NCBI GenBank assembly: GCA_037693485.1
Contig: CM075354.1
Span: 63,349,501-63,413,500, forward strand
DNA length: 64,000 nt
From: Kitagawia praeruptora
Lineage: Eukaryota > Streptophyta > Magnoliopsida > Apiales > Apiaceae
Direction of reading: 5' to 3'
The position numbers were made by a program, and so were the translations under genes. The notes under the pieces are model-generated. The model worked only from the letters and a program-made list of their open reading frames with translations, did not search any database and had not been told where the DNA came from. Of this stretch, positions 46,212 to 57,085 are shown piece after piece (positions within the stretch are counted from its first letter, which is position 1; every line of letters begins with the position of its first letter).

Positions 46212-46503
46212 GGTAAGATAGTTCTTCCAAGGGGACCAAATGACTTTGGATGGGACCCAATCTTTCAACCAGAAGGCTATGATCAGACGTAAGCAGAACT
46301 TTTTTATTTATATGCTCATTTTCCCATGGTTTTATATACTGTATGACATTAGACTATACAGCTGATTAATATGCTCCTGTAGTTACGCTGAGATGCCAAA
46401 GGAAGAAAAGAACAAGATTTCTCATCGCTCTAGGGCTCTTGCATTGGTGAAAGATCATTTTGCTGAGACTGGATACATTTTCAAGACTGAGACGTCTATC
46501 TGA
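46212..46503 (+). pseudogene. Inosine triphosphate pyrophosphatase, last two exons
   Basis: Exon 46212-46288 (GKIVLPRGPNDFGWDPIFQP...) and exon 46383-46503 ([20 protein letters not shown]..., natural stop TGA) are separated by a 94 bp gt/ag intron and stay in phase. This is the conserved C-terminal half of the HAM1/ITPA family, which hydrolyses non-canonical purine triphosphates. The N-terminal half is not found upstream, so this is a captured fragment despite its clean frame. Confidence 0.82.
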
Positions 46504-47185
46504 GATTAAGTAAACTAGCAAAGTACTTGTGTTTTATTAGTTCTAAACATAATTAATGGCTGCAAACTTTTGTCGAATGTATTGTACGAGGTCAAGTAAA
46601 GCTAATGGGTAACTAAATGTGTGATTGGTGCTCTAGTACTTGTACATTTTAAGTTTTGTTCATTAGCTAGTGTTGGAAGATATTTTTGGATGACTTGGTT
46701 GGTTTTGTACTAGATGATGTTATTGAAATGATGTTGGATGATGTTATTGAAATGTAATTAATTTGGTTCTTGAATATTTAAATGTCATAATTTTTTTTAT
46801 TATTAAAATTAGTTATAAATGATTTTAATTATGTAACACTCAATGTGTTACAATTGGTAAAAGAGGGTGTTACAATAGATTGTGGACCCCACCTAGATGT
46901 GGGCCCCACAGTTGTCCATATGCAAAATTATATCCTCTATTGTAACACACAAACTATGTTGCTGTAGAGTGTTTAAGATGTTGCTATAGAGGTCTTTAGT
47001 AACCACATTTGCTATGTTACCTTAGGTTGTGTTTTGATGTTACCTTAGATACCTGTAGTTACTGCTGAGAACCTAACACAGCTGAAGTGTTACCATAGCC
47101 CTATTTTGGCCTATGGTAACTTCAAACAGGGGTCTATGGTAACACAGTTTGGGGGTTACTATAGGTCATCTATGGCGTAGTGCTC

Positions 47186-47313
47186 TAAGCCCACATGCAA
47201 ATTCACAACACCTTCAAAATTGACCAAAGTATTGCCTTAAATCCTATGGTAACATTTTTCAGCATTTTTAACACTTATTTTGGGTGTTGCCATAGACCAT
47301 ATATGGTGTAGTG
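47186..47313 (+). repeat. Right terminus of outer CACTA element
   Basis: Continues from 42579. It ends gaccatatatggtgtagtg, whose reverse complement starts with CACTA. No duplication could be paired because the left end is not identified. Confidence 0.7.
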
Positions 47314-48252
47314 GGTAGCTTTTCATATCAGCATTGTGTATGATTATATTGAGATTGTGAAATGTTGGAGTACAGAAATGAGTTGTTATAAATGATTGGG
47401 TTGGTATTTGAAGTTGTTACACAGGGTATAGTCCGTTATACGAAAAGGTCATGCCCGATTTTTCTAGGGCCAGGACATTCATTATAACTAGTAAGCGTTT
47501 CGAGTTACCGGGACTTGTAAACGAAAGGTTCAAGTTTATAATGGAGTATTATGGCTCATATGAGACATGAAATTCAACTTGAGAATTCAGAAAAGTTGTC
47601 AAGAAAGTTTTAGACACCGAGTTAGAGATAAGTATGACTTGACATTCTCAGACAGACGGTCAAAGCGAAGGAATGATTCAAACCATCAAAGACATGTTAG
47701 GGTATATGTACTTGATTTCGAGGGCGATTGAGACGATTATTGCCACTAATGGAATTTTCATATAACGATCATTTTCATACCAATGTTGTTAGGACCAGAG
47801 TAGGTGCCACCAACGAAGGAAGTAATCGAATTTGTTAGAAGGGTTGACGACAGCTCGAGGTTGATAGAAGAAATACGCTAACTTGCCACGAGAATCTACG
47901 TTGTGAAAAAGAACTAAAATTTTGTTGAGATTATTTCCGTAAAAAAAGGATTATGGGAGGGTTGCCTATTAGTTAGCTTTCTTGCCTCATATGCAGCATA
48001 TCTATGATATGTTTCACGTAGTGATGTTTAAGGACATTGTTCTGATTTTGTTGTGTCATAAAATGTAAACTGATAGAAATTCAGAGAGAGAGTGGGGAGA
48101 AGTAAGTCAGTATTGTGCTGTCAAGTAAGGGTGATGTGAAAGAGTCCCAGGATGGGAAAGTTTTGTGAACTTGAGAGTATGATGTCAGAAGAGTCTCTCT
48201 ACCCGTTTGTTTGACTTGATTTTGAGGACAGAATCCTATTTAGGGGAAAGAC
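47314..48252 (+). pseudogene. Tekay-like integrase remnant and polypurine tract
   Basis: Near 47640-47700 one frame reads HSQTDGQSEGMIQTIKDM, the end of the integrase core in chromoviruses; near 47985 LPPHMQHIYDMFHVVMF resembles the segment before the chromodomain. Frameshifts and stops are frequent. The region ends taggggaaagac (48241-48252), the polypurine tract for the LTR start at 48253. Confidence 0.75.
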
Positions 48253-51200
48253 TGTAAGAACCAAGAATATTAAATTTATATAATTATTATTTTTCGTAAA
48301 TTGGAATAAAAAAATTTTGAATTATTTTTAATTCCAGTTTGACAAGTCAAGGTGTAAATGTTGACTAGTATATGAGGATATGTTTTATTATTAGGTGATC
48401 AAGGTGAAAATATTTTATTATGGTTTATTTCAGATTATTTTGAATTTATATAAATATTTTGATTCGGTATGGCGGATAATTATATCGCGAGTATGAGATG
48501 GTATCGTTATATATGAATAAAAGGATAGGGAATGTTTGGTTGGGAACATTTATGTGTTTAGTGATTGTATTAGACTCCTGGATGATTACCTTTAACTTTT
48601 TCAAAAAACGTATGATTCAGTTCGTTTTTCATCCGTATCCTCTATTTTCAAGATCCCTAGGGCTTCGACTTAAAATCATTTTCGTATCAATATTCGCCAG
48701 AAAAATCTCAAAATATTTGGAACTCGTATTTTATTAGGGTTCTGGACATTTGGGGAACAAAATACACCACAAATATTACTGACCAACCAAAACCTTATCT
48801 TTGAACAACCAATCAGATTCTTAGATGATCTGGCCGATCAAAAATCAAGGTATTAATTTTTCAAAAAAATTATTAATTTTCTTATTGTTCTTGAAGATCA
48901 AACCACAAATTGAAGGCGATTCTCGAATCCGATTTTGGCGCTCAAATATTCGAATCGAAGATCTCAAAGTCTAGAATTATAATCTGCCATCAAAACTTAC
49001 CCAGGTTACTTTCTTGAATTTTTATAGATTTTAATGTGAAATTTGAATTTTAAGGTTCTTAAGATTTGAATTAGGCGTTTTTGATTCGTTAATTCTTTGT
49101 GAAATCTGTTGCTTCCTGAAGCTTCTCCATGATGTCCACAATCATTTTATGTACATATTTGCACTTCTTGAGTTTGATTTGTGGTGGAACGAGCTCGTGC
49201 TTTTTTCACAAAATTTTGATGGATTCGTTCGTCCTATGTGTTGAATGTCTGCAAATTCTAGGCTCATGGATGAATTCTAGAAGTTTATAGCTTTGTTTTG
49301 ATACCTTGTACGCGTGATTTGGTTTAGTGTTTAGTAAATTCGACTTTCGTCGGTATTATTTTAATTTCGCCGGTGTTCGCAAATTGTTGTTGTTTCTGGA
49401 AAACTATGGTATTAGAGGATTTACGGGGATCGTATCTTGAGTTTTTAAACTGAAAAACTAGGCAAAGCGTGCGATAACAGGGTAGATCGGAGTTGCCAGA
49501 ATCGGTTGATCGGCCGGAAACTACCAATGGGCCGCCGGTTTCTGCAGTTTTTGAAGAACAGATTGTTCTTGATTTTGCATTTTTGTTTTAATTATGTGAT
49601 TAGGTTTGATCTATTTTAGTATGGAATGGTAAAAACTTTATGGTTTTAATCTATTCACCTTTTACCATAGCAGTTAATATTAAAAATGAAAATTTCTTTT
49701 ATTTTGGTTTGGTAAAAATGTTCTTTACCTTTTCTAAATTTGATTTTTTGTTATTTCTTTTAAAAGGTATAATTTTCTTTAAAAAATTTGAAAATTGTTT
49801 TGCAAATTGAAGTTTAAATTCAGAATTATTTCTGAATTTATTATTCAAGTATTTTTAAGTCAAAAATCATTTATTTAATTATTTTAATTTATTTATTTAA
49901 TAGTTTCTAGTGATTTAAAAATAGTGGAAATTGTTTTAAAAATGTAGAAAATGATTTAAAAATTCTACAAAAATTCCTAAAAATCTAGAAAATGATTTGC
50001 AAGCATTCAAAAATATCTTGAGCCAAGTTGTGCTTGAAAACAAAGTTTTTTTGTTCTAAAAATATATCCGTGGTTCGATAGATCTAGAAAATGATCTAAA
50101 AATGTTTTAAAAATATTTTAAGTCCAGTTTTATTCTAAAACAAGGATTGAGTGTTGTTTTAAATTGTTTCTGAAGTTCGTTAAATGCTAAGTGTAAGTTT
50201 TATGGTTTGTCTGATGGGGATTAAATAGCTAAGTGTTACGTGATTTACGTACAATATGTGCTAGTGAGTCATGAAAGTGAGTAACTATTTAACTGAGTAT
50301 TTAAATACTCTATTTTAATCCAGTGTGTCTGCGAGAGATGTTTAAAGTAGAAAAAGGTCAGTCAGAAGGATTGATGTGAGATGAGGATTGTAAAACTGAG
50401 GGGACGAGACGTATGAAAGTCTGTGATTAAGTGAGACAGCCAGATAATTAGAAGATTAAGCTGTGATTACCAGGCAAGTACTTCCCTTCACTTCTTGTAC
50501 AAGTGAAATTATTATTAATTATTCTGATTATGATGTCATCCCAATTATTTCTATCGAACTTGTCGATACCTGTTGTTGTTATTGTTTATTCATTTACCCC
50601 TAAATATTTGTATCGAACTTGTCGATACCTTTTGAGATTGTTGTTCTTCATTTATTACCCCATTTATCGTGTCGAACTCGTCGACATCTATTGATCTTGA
50701 TTTCTTTATTGACTCTTGGATTATGAGTTGTTGTTCTGGAACGTGAGTTTCCAATTAGTTGGTTGGCAAGGGATGTCGATTGTTCCTACACCTAGTGCGT
50801 TCGATGTAGAATTGGAATGTTTTTAAAATAGAGTCTCTTCGGGGAGACCAGATTAATGGTCAACAGAGTTCCTTCGGGGAGACCAGATTAATGGTCAGAG
50901 GTTATGGATCCATTTCAGGGCTTTGCTGTGTGCATTGGTTGTGGTTAGTGCTTGACTGATCATCAGCCTAACCCTAATGTTTTTTTATAAAATTTAAAGA
51001 GTCCAATTCTAATCGAAACCTCAAATTTAAATTATTATGAAGTGAATCTCTTGAAACATTTGATTATTATCTTTGCTTATCAGAATAATTGTCAATTCTC
51101 ATTGTTGACACATTTTATTCTAACGGAGCACTGCTGGCTCACCTTTGGGTTATTATATTTAATTCCTTCAGCTGCTTTCTTCCGCAGCGTATTATTCTTT

Positions 51201-51639
51201 TTTATCAGAATTTCTAATTGCTCTTGATATTGATTGATATTTATGCTTGTTGAGCCCTATTGGCTCACTCTTGCATTGTTGTTTATTTCTTCAGTTAATA
51301 GAGAAAACAGGTAGACCTAGAAGTCAGTGAGCAGTCTTGTTCTTGCAGCGAAAGGTGATGCTCAGGTTGATGACTTTGGTCGAGTAGTGGTCTTGAGCTT
51401 GTCAGAGGTTGGTTAACTGGTTGACAGATAGAATTAGTTGTTATCAATTTGTATAACAATTTCATTTTGAGGTTGGATTGTAATAATGTAATTTAATAGT
51501 TTATTTCATACCATAACCTGTATGCGATCTTGGATCAGGGCTAGTTTATTGTTATATTATGTTTATTATATCCAGGTATGTGTTATGTTGATTATGGTTA
51601 GTGGCCCCAAATCTGTACCCCAGAGTATGGGATGCCACA
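48253..51639 (+). mobile_element. 3' LTR of the large Tekay/Del-like element
   Basis: Starts tgtaagaacc after the polypurine tract and ends gatgccaca; 3387 bp. It matches 1767-3219 from 49593 on. It has an extra block of about 525 bp (about 50305-50828), a duplicated 36 bp unit around ttcggggagaccagattaat, and a 59 bp tandem array with palindromic cores. Confidence 0.92.
50552..50685 (+). repeat. Three 59 bp repeats with a palindromic TATCGA-TCGATA core
   Basis: tatcgaacttgtcgata at 50552 and 50611 and gtcgaactcgtcgac at 50671, each able to form a 6 bp stem (5 bp in the last). The array is inside the block absent from the 5' LTR. Confidence 0.85.
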
Positions 51640-51644
51640 AGTGG

Positions 51645-52000
51645 GCCCCACTACCGACGTGGCATGCCAGTTGGACCATTGTTGACGTGGCATGCCAACT
51701 GGACCCACTGCTGCCGTGTCATGCTTGTGGGCCCCACTTTGTGACGTGGAATTGGGACTCTAGCTAATGTCAAATGCAACACTTTTTGGTGTTGCATTTA
51801 CTTGCTATGGTGTTGTAATACATGAATAATTCAATGCTTATTGCCGTTGCTATAGATGCCAAAAAAGCGTTGCATTATGTGTCTAGTGCAACGGCCACAG
51901 ATGCAATGCCCTCTGGTGTTGCATTTGGTCTAATGCAACGCTTTTTTGGCATAAAGCAACAGTAAACGTGGCGTTGCATATGAGCGTTTATGGCGTAGTG
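51645..52000 (+). mobile_element. Right end of another CACTA-like element
   Basis: Repeated words tgcaacgc / gttgcat and the end gtttatggcgtagtg (reverse complement cactacgccataaac) identify a CACTA terminus. The Tekay element appears to have inserted inside it, so its left part is outside the window. GC-richer direct repeats (gacgtggcatgcca) lie at 51658-51700. Confidence 0.7.
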
Positions 52001-52251
52001 ACTGTTACATATCTCCAGATTTATGTGACATTGGAACCTAAGCAACAAATCTCTATTGTATGGGACAACAAATTGATTGTCAAGTGAGTTTTCATTTTTC
52101 AGTACACTCCGGTTCATCTTTTGTCGGCGATAAATTGGAAATCCACTATCATCAAAGAATGTGTGGCCATTATACCTTTAAAAACAGAATGCAGTCTTTC
52201 AGAGAATGCAACTACAGAGTGGTAAATATTAAATAAATCATTTAAAAAATT

Positions 52252-53330
52252 TCAACAAAGAAGGTACAAATAACTTTTAAATATTTTAGCATGCAGATTA
52301 CCTCTTGGGAAAATGACGCATGCATTTTCCATTCGACATACACGGCGAATAAGAAAAATCTTTCCCGGATAGACCATGAATCCTATAATTTTAACCGCAT
52401 TGTATCTGGTTGGATATGAATCCTTGTCAGGAATTTCAGCTGAAACTAATTGATCAATTTGTTCAGTATTTTTTGGATGGTCATCTGGATGCAACCAAAC
52501 CAACATATGTGCATGTGGCATACCACGCTTTTGGAATTTTATACCTCCAATGCATCTTCCAAAGTAATTTTTGTTCTTTATCAAATCTACCAGTTGGTCT
52601 AATTTCATTTTAAATACACGTGCAACCACATCAAGAGCATCAGCGACACCCACACTAGGCAAAATTTGGAGCATGCGTTGTACTTCCGGCCATTTGGTAT
52701 ATATATTGTAGGTCATTGTGAGGAAGAATGACGGATGGCCAATTAAACGACATAATGCAAGAGAGTCTTTAAAGTAATGAGACATATACTATTTCGAGCC
52801 TGTAAATGTAGTCGGTAGAATGATATTTTTCCCAAAAATTTGTGATGGAATCACCCTTCCGCAATCAATCACGAATGGAACTATATAAGCCAGCACATAT
52901 GGTTGTCTGATGGGTTTTAACTAAATCAAGCCAATATTGTTCGACCGCAGTAAAAGCATCAACAATATATTGTTGCCATAGCCTTCCACAAAGATGGGGA
53001 CTTAGAGCTGTAAAAATAGCAAAAAAATAATTCATCAGTTGCAAGAAAAAAGAATGATTGTATTTGATGCAAATGACATTACATCAAACAATTTGGAAAA
53101 TTGGAATCTTGAAAGAATTTATAAATTATTTACCTTCAGAGCTTCGTATCATAAGCTTGTAGGTATAATATTCACGCAATGAGACAAATTCCTTGTGCTT
53201 TGATTCTTCAGAATCTTCTGAAAGATCTGGTTCTTTTAGTGGACGTCCACTTTGTTTTCGATGCAATCAAATTTCCGGATGAAAGCCATCATTACCAAAT
53301 AGGAAAATTAATGGATACTATAGCTGCATG
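52252..53330 (-). pseudogene. Helitron Rep/helicase protein, N-terminal domain remnant
   Basis: The minus-strand frame 52785-52252 (177 codons) contains DSLALCRLIGHPSFFLTMTY, KWPEVQRML and QKRGMPHAHMLVWL, hallmarks of the Helitron-like N domain with its HUH-type replication motif (PHAH). Upstream, 53280-53130 encodes EFVSLREYYTYKLMIRSS ending in a gt donor, and 53007-52786 continues after an ag acceptor, so an intron is likely. An in-frame TGA near 52860 and the missing helicase half mark it as dead. A copia LTR interrupts it at 53402. Confidence 0.8.
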
Positions 53331-53401
53331 AAATGTCTGTTTGTCTCATAAATCCTCTTTAGCTTTTTGTTTTTCTTCCTAACAACTATATCTCTCCAAT
53401 G

Positions 53402-54676
53402 TGTTGAGTTTTGAATACAGTAAAAGAATACAGAGGGGGGTGAATGGATTCTTGAACTTTTCTTGTTCTTGAATCTTTGTAGCACAATATATGTTTGTGT
53501 GTGTAGATTTACTGGTGCGGATTATGAACAACACAAGACACGATATCACTTTAATCTAATATTTTATTAGATAAAGATTTGCTATAATCTGTGAATACAA
53601 ATGGTAGTATTCTCAGCTTCGTTTTTCTCAGAGAGATGTCTCTTACAATGTATGTGAAAAACTGTTAAAAACTTGATCTCTAAGGAAGTGAGGTTGTATT
53701 CTTATAGAACATGGATACAACCTACTTACTACAAATAAGGTAGCTAAACAAGTTTACTTTCCAGTGTGTCTATCCTTTTTCAGTAAGCATCCAAACAGCT
53801 ACAGATTTGACTTTGTAAAGTTCTGTTCAGATCCACTTCTTTAGCTCTTTATGTCCTGTACATCTCTTCAAGCTTCTTTGTAGGCTTTCCAAAGTACATT
53901 ACAGATTGTGGTCCATAAAGTACTTTAGCTTGTTACAGGTTTCTGACTTGTACAATTTCTCCAATAGTTTGTCTCCAAGAATGTATTCGACAAGTGACTA
54001 AGTGATTGATTCGAGAACTAGTATTAGATAACTCTGAGTTCTCGAATACTGCAAATTTGACATATCGAATCACTTCTCGAATAACTCTTTTCTCCAGGAA
54101 TCCTTGAGTTGTCGAATGGAACACTTGAGTTGTCGAATCCCTGAGATGTCAAATAGCTTTCTGAGTCCTTAAGATATCGAATGGAACTTTGACTTGTTGA
54201 CTCTTTGAGAACTCAAATACCACTTTGACTTGTTGACTTCTTGAGTTCTCAAATAGAGTATTTAGACATATCGAATCTCTGATATATCGAACAGTGAATT
54301 CAGAGATATCGAATAGTGTCTTTACAGATATCTAATCCTTGACTTGTCGAATGCTAGACTTCTCGAATATAATAAACATACTTCTCGAATTGGTACTTAG
54401 GCAAATTCTTCATTTCTTCAAATCCCAACTGTGATTATTTGACAGTCTTTATCTTCTTGCTTGAGGCATGAACCTTGGAACTTCTTTCAAGCATTATTCT
54501 TGACTTTATGAGTACAGTTACACAACTAGGATTTGATGCCAATTACAAGTACAAAAACAACCAGAAACTCTACAGCTTGAGGTTCCCTCAATTAAGAGGT
54601 CATGTAGGTAATGCATAGCATTACACATACTTAGGCTTGTTATATTATGAGCACAGGCATCTCTCTATGACTAACA
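53402..54676 (-). mobile_element. 3' LTR of a second copia-type element, minus strand
   Basis: Plus-strand ends tgttgagttt and gactaaca; 1275 bp. The right edge is followed by atctcccccaaatt, a reversed polypurine tract, so this is the 3' LTR of a minus-strand element inserted in the Helitron (target CAATG at 53397-53401). The other LTR is not in the window. Positions 53985-54380 hold many TCGAAT-containing direct repeats. Confidence 0.82.
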
Positions 54677-54695
54677 ATCTCCCCCAAATTGTGAG
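54677..54695 (-). other. Polypurine tract of minus-strand copia element
   Basis: The reverse complement reads caatttgggggagat directly before the LTR, resembling the gggggagatt tract of the SIRE copies. Confidence 0.75.
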
Positions 54696-54827
54696 TAAGA
54701 CCCTTAGTCACAATTTTATGCCTGATAACAAGCCTAACATACATAAAGATAAAACTTTGAAAAGTACAAGTATGTAGATTAATCAAGGAAAATACAAAGA
54801 AGTATTATTACAAGTTATGTGGAACTA

Positions 54828-55742
54828 CTAGCCATATCCTTTTGGATTCATCTCTTGAGCTTTGGCTTGCAGATTCTCATTTTTCATCTTTTCCTCAGCT
54901 TCTTTAGCTTTCTTCTTTGCATTTTCTTCCACTGCAAGAATAATGTCTTCCATTGCAGTGAGTTCTTCAATTAGAGGGGAGCCTGACAAATCCTTGAGTA
55001 CATCATTGAGCTGTTTCTCAGAGTAGGAACTGATGTAGTCCATTCTAATCTTTACAATTCTTCCATATTTCTTGTATTCAATGATGTAAGGATTAAATTT
55101 GACTCTACACAGACCCATAGCCCTCAATTCATCAGCCTTAGCTTCCATTGCAGCAAACTCCTCCTCCCTTTTCTTTAGTAGCTCTTCACTATTCTTTTTC
55201 TATTCTGCCTGGTGATCTCTCTTCATTTTGATAAAATCAATTAACTCCAACTTCCATACCCTTTCCACTCTATCTTTAGAATCCAAAATTGCAATAATCC
55301 TTTCTATATCATATAGCTTGCCCCAATGATGACATGTCCCTTACCTGAAATTCTTCTGTCTTCCATCAGTGTATTTAAATTCAAGACAATCATCAACAAT
55401 GGCAACTTGATAGATTCTTTTAGCTCTTAGGAATTGCAGTTAATCTTTATCAAAGTCTTCATCTAGTGGTGGTAGGTTTAACCCTGGAATAATTGTCAGT
55501 GCCCTAGATTTGGATAATTTCACCCTTCTTGCAGCCTGTTTGAGTTTAAACTTCTTCACATGGTTGCATGGCAGTAGCATGTGACCTTTGCTGGTGGACC
55601 ATTGTAGTATTCCATTAGTAGTTTGCTTTTTGAAACACACAGATGGTTTCTTGAGTTGAATCCTCTTCTCTTCTTGAGGTGGTAAAACAGTTGCGGAAGC
55701 CATAGGTTTAGATTTTGATAGGTCATTACTAACAGTATCCAC
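54828..55742 (-). pseudogene. Extra 3' ORF of the second copia element, broken
   Basis: One frame runs from 55742 down to 54828 (about 305 codons) with three in-frame stops, at 55440, near 55340 and near 55200. The upstream half is Lys-rich with SKGHMLLPCNHVKKFKLKQA; the downstream half is Glu/Lys-rich and helical (EKQLNDVLKDL..., NAKKKAKEAEEKMKNENLQ). It lies between the pol region, now lost, and the 3' LTR, the same position as the SIRE extra ORF, but I see no residue-level match to it. The upstream end is cut by the Tat-like LTR at 55747. Function unknown. Confidence 0.55.
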
Positions 55743-55746
55743 CTAT

Positions 55747-56260
55747 TGTGGAATAAAAACTAGGTTATCGAATTGCGGCTAGGGTTTGTATGTATTTAAT
55801 GCAAAGGGGTTGGTGAGCTTCAAGCTTTAATGGCTGTTTCCGTGTTTCGAGAATGATCGGTCCTCACAGAATGCCTACGTATCTCGTTATTGAGAATCAA
55901 GCCAAGACGTAGTTCTGAGAATGAGGGGTCAAGCCCTTATATAGGCTGTAGGAGCCTTATAATTATGGTAGGATTCGGATACTTGGTGGGCAAGCGACCG
56001 CCTTGAGGAAGGTTCTAGACTCCTTCCTTGTAGGAGACTGTTTCCTTATTAAATTGGATGCCTTGGAGGCTAAGTCAGGCAGGAGTAAAATCCTTATTTG
56101 ACTCTTATTGCTGAGCTATTTATTACCCTTAATATTAATTACGAAATTAATATGAAATTAGGGCTTTTGACCTCATCAGCGGGCCCCCTGTTTGGACCAT
56201 GCTGGGTCTAATTAATACCACATTAAATGTGTCTTTAGGACTTAATTTCAGCCCATATCA
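55747..56260 (-). mobile_element. 3' LTR of Tat/Retand-like element
   Basis: Plus-strand ends tgtggaataa and gcccatatca (514 bp), followed by tttgcccccca, a reversed polypurine tract. It inserted into the copia extra ORF (target CCTAT at 55742-55746). Confidence 0.72.
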
Positions 56261-57080
56261 TTTGCCCCCCAACTTCTAGGAAAACTGATCAGGTTTTCCT
56301 TGAAGTTTTAACTGCCTTATTCGAGACTTGGGTCAGGGTTTATTGTAAGTATTTTCAAACAATACCGTCTTAATGTAAAGCGTGGAGTGACCGACGCGTT
56401 TACGACGATGTCAAACGACACTAAACGGTGTTAAACGGCACTGAACAGCGCTAATCAGCCTTAAACAACGTTTAAGCAGTGTTAAACGACGTTAAACGCC
56501 ATAAAACGGCACTAACGGTGCTAATCGGTACTAAACGGTGCTAATCGGCAGTAAACGGTGCTTAAACGACACTAAACAGCGCTAATCGACACTAAACGGT
56601 GCTAATCGGCACTAAACAACGTTTAAACAATGTTGAATGACATTGAACGGCATAAAATAGCGTTAATCTTAATTTCAGCTTCCGCTTGGTTATCACGTTC
56701 AAAACAACCTCAACATCGACATTTACCGTCGATACGGGAAACAAAAAAATCGAAACCTCGCGCTGACGATCAATGTCAGTCGGCCGGAGCCTTCTGTTGG
56801 AGCCCGGTCGGCCGGTTCTCGGTCGGTTGGGCGAAACCTCGTGTTGACGATCAAGGTCAGTCGGCCGGAGCTCCCCCGGTGCCTCAGTCGGTCGTGTTTC
56901 GGTCGGCCGGAGCCCTCATCAGGAGCTCGATTGGAGGTAAACAGACTTGTTGGCCATCAAGGCTTAATTTTTATGTTGGGATTTGGGATTCAAGATTTTA
57001 AAGATGGAATGACAAAGGACCTCTTATCTCAACACTCTCTCACTAACAGTTTATATGCCTTCAAGGCATTATCAGGGAGC
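56261..57080 (-). repeat. Tandem-repeat-rich 3' non-coding region of Tat-like element
   Basis: Positions 56395-56650 are an array of about 25 degenerate 10-11 bp units (cggcactaaa / cggtgctaat). Positions 56751-56935 hold two 81 bp repeats starting cgaaacctcg and rich in gtcggccgg. No coding sequence. Long non-coding tandem-repeat regions before the 3' LTR are known in Tat-lineage elements. The sequence continues after the solo LTR at 61317. Confidence 0.75.
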
Positions 57081-57085
57081 CAACC

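Larger units (their letters stand above)
42583..47182 (+). mobile_element. Inner CACTA transposon with captured gene fragments
   Basis: Begins cactacgtcatag and ends ctatggcgtagtg, an imperfect inverted repeat with the CACTA signature, flanked by the 3 bp duplication CTC (42580-42582 and 47183-47185). Subterminal blocks contain many (gt)gttaccata words at both ends. The 4.6 kb body has no transposase and carries parts of a beta-1,3-glucanase and an ITP pyrophosphatase, so it is a non-autonomous gene-capturing element. The intervening sequence (42840-43200, 44600-46200) shows nothing recognisable. Confidence 0.88.
36401..47313 (+). mobile_element. CACTA-like transposon region carrying captured gene fragments
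   Basis: The right end is clear: a terminus reading, from outside in, cactacaccatatatggtc (47294-47313) with subterminal words such as gttgccatag, split by the inner CACTA element at 42583-47182. Exon pieces of several unrelated genes, all on the plus strand and with intron borders, lie at 36753-42122. The left terminus was not found, so the left limit given here is only approximate, and two adjacent elements rather than one remain possible. Confidence 0.55.

Noticed and set aside
46212..46503. Functional ITP pyrophosphatase gene
   Set aside because: The N-terminal half is missing and the piece lies inside a CACTA element with both ends.
53985..54380. Possible CRISPR-like array
   Set aside because: Repeats are short, degenerate and irregularly spaced inside an LTR of a plant element.
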